A stretch of DNA of 18,525 bases from JAWLCA01 sp050485905 (lineage in GTDB: Bacteria > Pseudomonadota > Alphaproteobacteria > Rhodobacterales > Rhodobacteraceae), in contig JBJHCH010000076.1 of NCBI GenBank assembly GCA_050485905.1, positions 1 to 18,525 of the forward strand, in the 5' to 3' direction. A program made the position numbers and the translations under genes. Positions 13,110 to 18,525 of the stretch are shown here, one piece after another (the first letter of the stretch is position 1; each line of letters opens with the position of its first letter). The notes beneath the pieces are model-generated. The model worked only from the letters and a program-made list of their open reading frames with translations. It was not told where the DNA came from and made no database searches.

Positions 13110-13981
13110 GATTTCGCCATCATCTGCCGGTGCCGCTCGCGCCGGCCCGCGCGGGTCGCCTCGGTCAGCCCCTCATTGCAACGGTGGCAGCTTACACCTT
13201 CCTCGTAGCCCGGCAGTTCCCGCTCCGTCTCGGTCAGTGGCGCCCGGCAGCCATGGCAGAGGCCGGCGGCGCCCGGCTTCAGGCCGTGAATGACCGAAAC
13301 ACGCTGATCGAATACGAAGCATTCGCCCCGCCACAGGCTTTCGGACGCAGGCGTCTGTTCCAGATAATCCAGTATCCCGCCCTGCAGGTGGTAAACCTGT
13401 TCGACGCCCTGCGCCCGCAGGAAGCTCGTTGCCTTCTCGCACCGGATGCCGCCGGTGCAGAACATCGCGATCCGTTTCCCTCTCAGCCCGTCACCGTGCC
13501 GTGCCCACCAGTCGGGAAACTCGCCGAAACTGCGCGTGCCCGGATTGATTGCGCCTGCGAAGCTGCCAAGCGCCACCTCGTAGTCGTTGCGGGTGTCGAT
13601 CACCGCGACGTCGGGCGCCGAGATCAGGTCGTTCCAGTCCTGCGGTGCGACATAGGTTCCGACAGCGCGGGCCGGATCGGCCTCGGGCCGGCCCATGGTG
13701 ACGATCTCTCGCTTCAACCGCACTTTCATTCGGCCAAAGGGCCGCGTTGGCGCTTCGGCCCGTTTCCAGGTCAACCCGGCACAGCCTGGCAGCCCGCGGA
13801 TATGCGCCATCACCGCGGCAATGCCCTCGGCCTCGGCCGCGATGGTGCCGTTGATCCCCTCGGGCGCCAGCAGGATCGACCCGCGCGCACCGGCGGCGCG
13901 ACAGGAAGCCAGCAGCGGGTCGCGTAGCGCTGCAGGGTCTGCAAACGGGGTGAAGCGGTAGAAGGCGGCAACGATGGGCAT
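13091..13981 (-). CDS. trhO: tRNA uridine(34) hydroxylase, rhodanese family
   Basis: TrhO (YceA) uses oxygen to form 5-hydroxyuridine at the wobble position of certain tRNAs. The 296 residues show the N-terminal domain (MPIVAAFYRF, APEGINGTIA, FGRMKVRLKREIVTMG), a rhodanese domain from about 120 with VIDTRNDYE and the active-site loop FCTGGIRCEKA (C175), and a C-terminal cysteine cluster CHGC (242-245) and CHRC (265-268) that probably binds zinc. The frame continues upstream, but MPIVAAFYRF is the normal start, so 13981 is used. The upstream ribosome-binding site is poor and a 14-bp GC palindrome lies just before it. Its last 19 bp overlap the short luxR gene on the opposite strand. Confidence 0.94.
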   Translation of the reverse strand: MPIVAAFYRFTPFADPAALRDPLLASCRAAGARGSILLAPEGINGTIAAEAEGIAAVMAHIRGLPGCAGLTWKRAEAPTRPFGRMKVRLKREIVTMGRPEADPARAVGTYVAPQDWNDLISAPDVAVIDTRNDYEVALGSFAGAINPGTRSFGEFPDWWARHGDGLRGKRIAMFCTGGIRCEKATSFLRAQGVEQVYHLQGGILDYLEQTPASESLWRGECFVFDQRVSVIHGLKPGAAGLCHGCRAPLTETERELPGYEEGVSCHRCNEGLTEATRAGRRERHRQMMAKSQPCVR

Positions 13982-13992
13982 GGCGATGCCTA

Positions 13993-14006
13993 CCCCCGCG
14001 CGGGGG
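13993..14006. repeat. 14-bp GC palindrome CCCCCGCGCGGGGG
   Basis: It lies 12 bp before the trhO ATG in the divergent trhO-pncA spacer. In the trhO message it could fold and reduce access to the start. It may be chance in such GC-rich DNA. Confidence 0.4.
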
Positions 14007-14082
14007 CGGCCCGCAAGGGGGCGGCCATTGACGCCCTGCCACGCGGGTCTTACCCAAGTCCCGAGCATTAGGGGAGAGTGCC

Positions 14083-14691
14083 ATGCGACCGGAGAGCGCC
14101 GGCCTGATCGTGATCGACGTTCAGAATGACTTCTGCCCCGGCGGGGCACTTGCGGTTGCCGAGGGCGACGTGATCGTGCCCCGGATCAACGGGCTGATGG
14201 GCGAGTTCGGGACCGTTGTCCTGACCCAGGACTGGCACCCGGCCGATCATTCCTCCTTCGCCAGCCAGCATCCGGGGGCGGAGCCCTTCGGCATGATCGA
14301 GATGCCCTATGGCCCGCAGGTTCTCTGGCCCGATCATTGCGTTCAGGGCACGCCGGGCGCGGCCTTCCACCCCGACCTGCACACCGATCCGGCCCATCTG
14401 GTGATCCGCAAGGGCTTTCGCCGTGGCATCGACAGCTATTCGGCCTTCTTCGAGAACGACCGCACGACGCCGACGGGGCTGGAGGGCTACCTGCGCAGCC
14501 GTGGCGTCAGCGATCTGACGATGGTCGGCCTCGCTACCGATTTCTGCGTGCAGTTCTCCGCGCTCGACGCCGCGCGGTTGGGGTTTGCAGTTACGGTGCT
14601 GGAGGGGGCTTGCCGCGCGATAGACCTTGACGGTTCTCTCGCCGCCGCGCGGGACGCTATGCAAACCGCCGGCGTTTCGCTGGAGCCCTGA
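14083..14691 (+). CDS. pncA: nicotinamidase
   Basis: PncA hydrolyses nicotinamide to nicotinate and ammonia in the Preiss-Handler route of NAD salvage. The 202 residues hold the cysteine-hydrolase triad D12 (LIVIDVQNDF), K110 (VIRKG) and C155 (ATDFCV), and the metal ligands D50, H52 and H85 (TQDWHP and WPDHC). The length is typical. GGGGAG lies a few bases before the ATG at 14083. A TTGACG at 14028-14033 could serve as -35, but no good -10 follows. It is separated from pncB by a single base and forms an operon with it. It diverges from trhO. Confidence 0.95.
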   Translation: MRPESAGLIVIDVQNDFCPGGALAVAEGDVIVPRINGLMGEFGTVVLTQDWHPADHSSFASQHPGAEPFGMIEMPYGPQVLWPDHCVQGTPGAAFHPDLHTDPAHLVIRKGFRRGIDSYSAFFENDRTTPTGLEGYLRSRGVSDLTMVGLATDFCVQFSALDAARLGFAVTVLEGACRAIDLDGSLAAARDAMQTAGVSLEP

Positions 14692-14692
14692 G

Positions 14693-15985
14693 ATGGTGGA
14701 CATTGCAACCCGTGTCTGGAACCACAAGTGGAAGATCGATCCGATTGTCCGGTCGCTGATCGATACCGATTTCTACAAGCTGCTGATGTGCCAGTCGGTG
14801 TTCCGCAACAAGCCGGACACGACCGTCACATTCAGCCTGATCAACCGCACGAAGACCATCCGGTTGGCCGAACTGATCGACGAGGGGGAGTTGCGCGAGC
14901 AACTCGATCACATACGCACCCTGCGGCTCAGCCGCGGCGAGTCGACGTTTCTGCGCGGCAACACCTTCTACGGAAAGCGGCAGATGTTCCGCCCCGATTT
15001 CATGGAATGGTTCGAGGGGCTGCAACTGCCGCCCTATCACCTGGAAAAGCGAGACGGTCAGTATGAACTGACGTTCGAGGGCAAGTGGCCCGAGGTGATG
15101 ATGTGGGAAATCCCCGCGCTTGCCGTGCTGATGGAGTTGCGTGGCCGGGCGGTGCTAAACGGGTTGGGGCGGTTCGAGTTGCAGGTGCTCTATGCCCGCG
15201 CCATGACCAAGCTGTGGGAAAAGGTCGAGCGTTTGCGACAGGTCGATGGGCTGCGGCTGGCCGATTTCGGCACGCGTCGGCGCCATTCCTTCCTGTGGCA
15301 GGACTGGTGCGTGCAGGCGCTGATCGAAGGGCTGGGCGGTGCCTTTACCGGCACCTCGAACTGTCTGATCGCGATGCGGCGAGAGGTCGAGGCGATCGGG
15401 ACGAATGCCCACGAACTGCCGATGGTCTATGCCGCGCTGGCCGACAGCGACGAAGAACTGGCGCGCGCGCCCTATCAGGTGCTGGCGGACTGGCACGAGG
15501 AGCACGAGGGCAACCTGCGGGTGATCCTGCCCGACACGTTCGGGACCGAGGGTTTTCTGAACCGTGCCCCCGACTGGCTGACGAAATGGACTGGGGTTCG
15601 CATCGATTCCGGCGATCCCGTGGTGGGGGCCGAGACGGCGATCCGATGGTGGCAGTCGCGCGGAGAGGACCCGCGCGATAAACTGGTCATCTTTTCTGAC
15701 GGGCTGGACGTGGAGCGGATCGAAGAGCTTCAGGCGCGGTTTTCCGGACGGGTGAAGACAAGCTTCGGCTGGGGCACGATGCTGACCAACGATTTCCGCG
15801 GGCTCGTACCGGGCGAAGGGCTGGCGCCATTCAGCCTGGTCTGCAAGGCGGTGGCCGCGAACGGCCGACCGACGGTGAAGCTGTCGGACAACCCGAACAA
15901 GGCGCTTGGCCCGGCGACCGAGGTCGCGCGCTACAAGAAGGTCTTTGGCGTTGGCCAGCAGCAGCCGCTGGAGGTCGTGGTCTGA
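14693..15985 (+). CDS. pncB: nicotinate phosphoribosyltransferase
   Basis: PncB converts the nicotinate made by PncA into nicotinate mononucleotide using PRPP and ATP. The 430 residues show DTDFYKLLMCQSVF near the start, the phosphohistidine loop region DFGTRRRHSFLWQ, TGTSNCLIAM, GTNAHELPMVYAAL, and the phosphate-binding part IDSGDPVVG and VIFSDGLD. The ATG at 14693 is 1 bp after the pncA stop and has GGAG 7 nt upstream within pncA. The longer frame from 14627 is rejected. It ends before overlapping hairpins that probably end transcription from both sides. Confidence 0.95.
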   Translation: MVDIATRVWNHKWKIDPIVRSLIDTDFYKLLMCQSVFRNKPDTTVTFSLINRTKTIRLAELIDEGELREQLDHIRTLRLSRGESTFLRGNTFYGKRQMFRPDFMEWFEGLQLPPYHLEKRDGQYELTFEGKWPEVMMWEIPALAVLMELRGRAVLNGLGRFELQVLYARAMTKLWEKVERLRQVDGLRLADFGTRRRHSFLWQDWCVQALIEGLGGAFTGTSNCLIAMRREVEAIGTNAHELPMVYAALADSDEELARAPYQVLADWHEEHEGNLRVILPDTFGTEGFLNRAPDWLTKWTGVRIDSGDPVVGAETAIRWWQSRGEDPRDKLVIFSDGLDVERIEELQARFSGRVKTSFGWGTMLTNDFRGLVPGEGLAPFSLVCKAVAANGRPTVKLSDNPNKALGPATEVARYKKVFGVGQQQPLEVVV

Positions 15986-16001
15986 TCCGAACTGACGTGC
16001 G

Positions 16002-16040
16002 GCCCGGCCTGCGGGGGCCGGGCGCGCATCCGCGCCCGGC
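16002..16040. terminator. two mutually exclusive hairpins between convergent pncB and nucleotidase genes
   Basis: GCCCGGCC (16002-16009) pairs with GGCCGGGC (16016-16023), and GCCGGGCGCG (16017-16026) pairs with CGCGCCCGGC (16031-16040) with a CATC loop. The two share 16017-16023, so only one can form at a time. Sitting in a 63-bp gap between convergent genes they most likely stop transcription from both directions, though there is no U-run. Confidence 0.6.
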
Positions 16041-16048
16041 AGAGCGAT

Positions 16049-17689
16049 CTACTGAAGGATGCGGCCGTCGATCTGCGGTGCGTAGGGCGCGTTCGCGGAC
16101 AGGTATTCCGCCAGTGAGTCTGCCATATCGATGGCGGTGATGTAGCCATCGGTACCCTCGTCGCGGATCATGGCGTAGCCGTCGCCGCCGTTCAGCATGA
16201 AGTTGTTGGTGACGACCGAATAGGTCGCGCCCTCGTCGATGGGCGCCCAGCCGTCGCCGTCGCGCACCTCCACCTCCGACACGCGGGATCCCGGCTCGGC
16301 GCTGGCGTCCAGCCGGAACCGCAGCCCTGCGACCTGCGGGAAGCGGCCCGCGCCTTCCTCGATCCCGCTGACGCCGTGTTCCAGCGCCGCCACGATGGTC
16401 GCCCCGGTCAGGTTGACTGTGGCCAGCGTGTTCTGGAACGGCAGCACGGTCAGCACGTCGCCCACAGTCACCGTGCCCGCGGGAAGCGAGGCGCGCAGGC
16501 CGCCGCCGTTGGTCAGCGCAATGGTCACGCCCTGATCGGCCACGCGGGCGAGTTGCGCGTCGCTGACCGTGTTGCCCATCTCGCATTCCATCGACCGGCA
16601 GCTTTCGCGGCTGCCGTCGATGCTGGCCGCCAGATCCGCGACCGGCGTCGTCTTCATCTCCTCGATCGGGCCGACCAGGGCGGCGATGCGCTCCTCGATC
16701 TCGGCATCCGGTTCGACGGTGTTGTCCAGCAGCGCGGTGTCGCCGGTGGCGGCGACCACATAGCCCTCGTCATCGAACTCCAGTTCCAGATCGCCCAGGT
16801 AGCGCGAATAGGCATAGGCCTGCACGATTGGCACAGCGCGGCCCGAGGGGTTTTCGATCATCGTGGCGTAGCTGGGCGCGTCCTCGACCGTGTTCGACAG
16901 AAGCGTGTGGCTGTGCCCGCCGATGATGGCAGAGATGCCGTCCACGGCTGCAGCGATTTCCTGATCGCGGACAAAGCCCACATGGCTGAGGAGCAGCACC
17001 TTGGTCACGCCGTCGGCGCGCATGTCGGCCACCGCCTGCTGAAGATACTCGATCTCGTCGTCGAAGGTGACGTTCGGGCCGGGCGAGGCGATGACGGCGG
17101 TGTCGGGCGTCAGCACCGACAGGACGCCGATGCGTTCGCCGCCCACCTCCAGCACGACCGAGGGCTGGATCAGTTCTGCCAGCGGTTCCTCGGCGCCGAT
17201 GCGGGTGTTGCCGGAGATCACCGGGAACTCGGCCACGCGGACGAAATCGGCCAGCACCTCGGGGCCGTCGTCGAATTCGTGGTTGCCGAGCGCCATCGCA
17301 TCGAAGCCGATCATGTTCATGAACTCCACCTCGGCCTGGCCCTTGTAGGTGGTATAGAACAGCGTGCCCTGGAACTGGTCGCCGGCATCGAGCGTGACGT
17401 GGGGGGTGCCGGCCTCGTCCAGTTCGGCGCGGCGGCTGCGGATTTTCGTGGCCAGACGGCCGTAGCCGCCGAAGCAGTTGCCCTCTTCCAGATCCGAGCC
17501 GCCGCAGGTGCTGTCGAAACGGCTGATCGATTCCACGCGGCTGTGCAGGTCGTTGATATGCAGCACCTGCATCTTGAAGCCGGTCTGGGCGTTGGCGGTG
17601 GTCATCGAGAAGACGCCGGCGCCGGTGACGACCATGGTGGCGCCGCCCATTTGCAGGACGCGGCGGCGGGACAGGGGGGTGTGTGTCAT
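16049..17689 (-). CDS. Tat-exported 5'-nucleotidase / cyclic nucleotide phosphodiesterase (UshA-like)
   Basis: The periplasmic enzyme would strip phosphate from nucleotides. The 546 residues start with a twin-arginine signal, SRRRVLQMGG, then a hydrophobic stretch and a cut near TANA-Q (about residue 34). The metallophosphatase domain has D47 and H49 (LHINDLHSR), D101 and D104 (DAGDQFQGT), N136, H137 (GNHEFDDG), LLSHVGF, and GGHSHT, the dinuclear metal set. The C-terminal substrate domain carries TNGGGLRASLPAG and NNFMLNGGDGYAM. An extra loop C62-C72 (CGGSDLEEGNC) could form a disulfide. The ATG at 17689 with AGAGGA upstream is preferred over the open frame to 17815. It converges on pncB. Substrate choice, 5'-nucleotides or 2',3'-cyclic ones, is not visible. 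Confidence 0.92.
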   Translation of the reverse strand: MTHTPLSRRRVLQMGGATMVVTGAGVFSMTTANAQTGFKMQVLHINDLHSRVESISRFDSTCGGSDLEEGNCFGGYGRLATKIRSRRAELDEAGTPHVTLDAGDQFQGTLFYTTYKGQAEVEFMNMIGFDAMALGNHEFDDGPEVLADFVRVAEFPVISGNTRIGAEEPLAELIQPSVVLEVGGERIGVLSVLTPDTAVIASPGPNVTFDDEIEYLQQAVADMRADGVTKVLLLSHVGFVRDQEIAAAVDGISAIIGGHSHTLLSNTVEDAPSYATMIENPSGRAVPIVQAYAYSRYLGDLELEFDDEGYVVAATGDTALLDNTVEPDAEIEERIAALVGPIEEMKTTPVADLAASIDGSRESCRSMECEMGNTVSDAQLARVADQGVTIALTNGGGLRASLPAGTVTVGDVLTVLPFQNTLATVNLTGATIVAALEHGVSGIEEGAGRFPQVAGLRFRLDASAEPGSRVSEVEVRDGDGWAPIDEGATYSVVTNNFMLNGGDGYAMIRDEGTDGYITAIDMADSLAEYLSANAPYAPQIDGRILQ

Positions 17690-17797
17690 TGGGGGATTCC
17701 TCTGGATGGCAGCGGGATGGTTTAACCATGCCCCTGCATCGGGAATGTGACAAGCCGGAACGGGCGGGAACTGGCCGGTGGGCACGGTTTTGCCGGG

Positions 17798-17890
17798 TTG
17801 GGCACGCGTGCCCAAAAAGTCATCCCATTGAAAAGGCTGGATTTCCGATTTTTTGTTTACCTGCCCTTAATCTTTGGGCACGGGTGCACC
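17798..17890. promoter_or_regulatory. 18-bp palindrome and related GGGCACG copies in a divergent spacer
   Basis: TTGGGCACGCGTGCCCAA (17798-17815) is a perfect palindrome. TTGGGCACGGGTGC recurs at 17874-17887, and GGGCACG alone at 17780-17786. All lie between the nucleotidase gene (start 17689, leftward) and the transporter gene (start 17942, rightward), where control sites for both are expected. The sequence around 17820-17875 is AT-rich for this window and probably holds a promoter, but I could not fix a -35/-10 pair. Confidence 0.5.
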
Positions 17891-17941
17891 GGGTCGTTTG
17901 CGCCCCTTGCCCTTGGCGTGGCGCTGGTGTCTGGTCCGGCC

Positions 17942-18525
17942 ATGTCCGCCGACGTCCCCGCCACCCCGGCCGCCCGCCCGCTGCACGGCATCCTGTGGAT
18001 GCTGGCAACGGGAATGGCCTTCGTCGCGGTCACCGCCATCGTGAAGCATGTGGGCAGCGGCGTGCCGGCGGCGCAGTCGGCGTTCCTGCGCTATGTTCTG
18101 GGGCTGGTGTTCCTGATCCCCGTCCTGCCGGCGATGTGGCGCATGCGCGACCGGCTGCTGGGGCGCGACGGCGGGATGTTCGCGCTGCGCGGCGCGGTGC
18201 ATGCGATCGGGGTGATCCTGTGGTTCTATGCCATGACCCGGATCCCGCTGGCCGAGGTGACGGCGATGAACTACCTGACGCCGATCTGGATTGCCGTCGG
18301 CGCGGCGCTGTTTCTGGGCGAGAGGATGGCGCTGCGCCGGATACTGGCGATTCTGGCGGCGCTGGTCGGCGCGATGATCATCCTGCGGCCGGGGGTGCGA
18401 GAGATCGACCCCGGCCATGTGGCGATGCTGGGCACGGCCTTTCTGTTCGCCGGTTCCTATCTGCTGGCCAAGCGGATGTCGGGGACGGTCGATCCGTCCA
18501 TCGTGGTGGCGATGCTGTCGATCAC
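17942..18525 (+). CDS. EamA/DMT-superfamily transporter, N-terminal part
   Basis: The first 194 residues of an inner-membrane transporter of the drug/metabolite family. A short cytoplasmic start (MSADVPATPAARPLHG) is followed by about six hydrophobic segments, including GILWMLATGMAFVAVTAIV, FLRYVLGLVFLIPVLP, AVHAIGVILWFYAM, LTPIWIAVGAALFLGE and ILAILAALVGAMIIL. The motif GERMALRRILAILAALVG is typical at the end of the first EamA repeat. The second repeat begins at GHVAMLGTAFLFAGSYLLAK and runs off the window. The ATG at 17942 is the only start before the first membrane segment that gives a normal N-terminus, but its ribosome-binding site is poor and the frame is open upstream. The substrate is unknown. 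Confidence 0.88.
   Translation, partial: MSADVPATPAARPLHGILWMLATGMAFVAVTAIVKHVGSGVPAAQSAFLRYVLGLVFLIPVLPAMWRMRDRLLGRDGGMFALRGAVHAIGVILWFYAMTRIPLAEVTAMNYLTPIWIAVGAALFLGERMALRRILAILAALVGAMIILRPGVREIDPGHVAMLGTAFLFAGSYLLAKRMSGTVDPSIVVAMLSI

Noticed and set aside
13982..14149. N-terminal extension of trhO
   Set aside because: It would overlap the pncA start and promoter; homologues begin at MPIVAAFYRF.
16376..17725. 449-codon plus-strand frame opposite the nucleotidase gene
   Set aside because: It mirrors a well-supported metallophosphatase gene and has His/Ala/Gly-rich shadow composition with no recognisable domain.

Overview
The window is GC-rich bacterial chromosome with tightly packed genes. 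Their protein families point to an alphaproteobacterium of the Rhodobacteraceae/Paracoccaceae type: metal-dependent KdsA, single-domain PPK2, an RACo-like corrinoid activator, TrhO, and a LuxI/LuxR pair with a short luxR paralogue. No rRNA, tRNA, CRISPR array, transposase or integrase was seen. The assignment rests on protein character and composition only.

Layout. 1-647 (-) is the N-terminal part of an acyl-CoA dehydrogenase, divergent from an AlaX-type alanyl-tRNA editing protein (842-1552 +). AlaX converges on a kdsA-phosphohexomutase operon (4011 to 1691, -) across a short spacer filled with a 30-bp perfect palindrome and further copies of its half. Divergent from kdsA is a ppk2-tetR pair (4147-5626 +) whose reading frames overlap. 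Next, on minus, come an unknown 86-aa gene and a short aldehyde-dehydrogenase-like protein that stops before the catalytic region (6425 to 5636).

The centre is a minus-strand block: RACo-like activator (10754-8712), ECF sigma factor (8706-8161), RskA-like membrane anti-sigma factor (8164-7475) and a secreted FAS1/fasciclin protein (7214-6663). The last three match the gene content of the mycobacterial SigK-RskA-MPT70/MPT83 system. A candidate ECF promoter lies just before the fasciclin gene.

The most distinctive part is 11178-13109, a quorum-sensing island. It holds a LuxI-type acyl-homoserine-lactone synthase, a full-length LuxR-type regulator upstream of it on the same strand, and a divergent LuxR paralogue. 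The paralogue keeps every ligand-pocket residue I can check but ends one helix into the DNA-binding domain. A lux-box-like repeat precedes luxI, a hairpin covers the luxI ribosome-binding site, and another inverted repeat lies between the two luxR genes. The short LuxR overlaps the 3' end of trhO by 19 bp.

The right end holds divergent trhO, a pncA-pncB operon (deamidation and phosphoribosylation arms of NAD salvage), a convergent Tat-exported 5'-nucleotidase that could feed nucleotide breakdown products to that pathway, a palindrome-bearing intergenic region, and the start of an EamA/DMT transporter that runs off the window.
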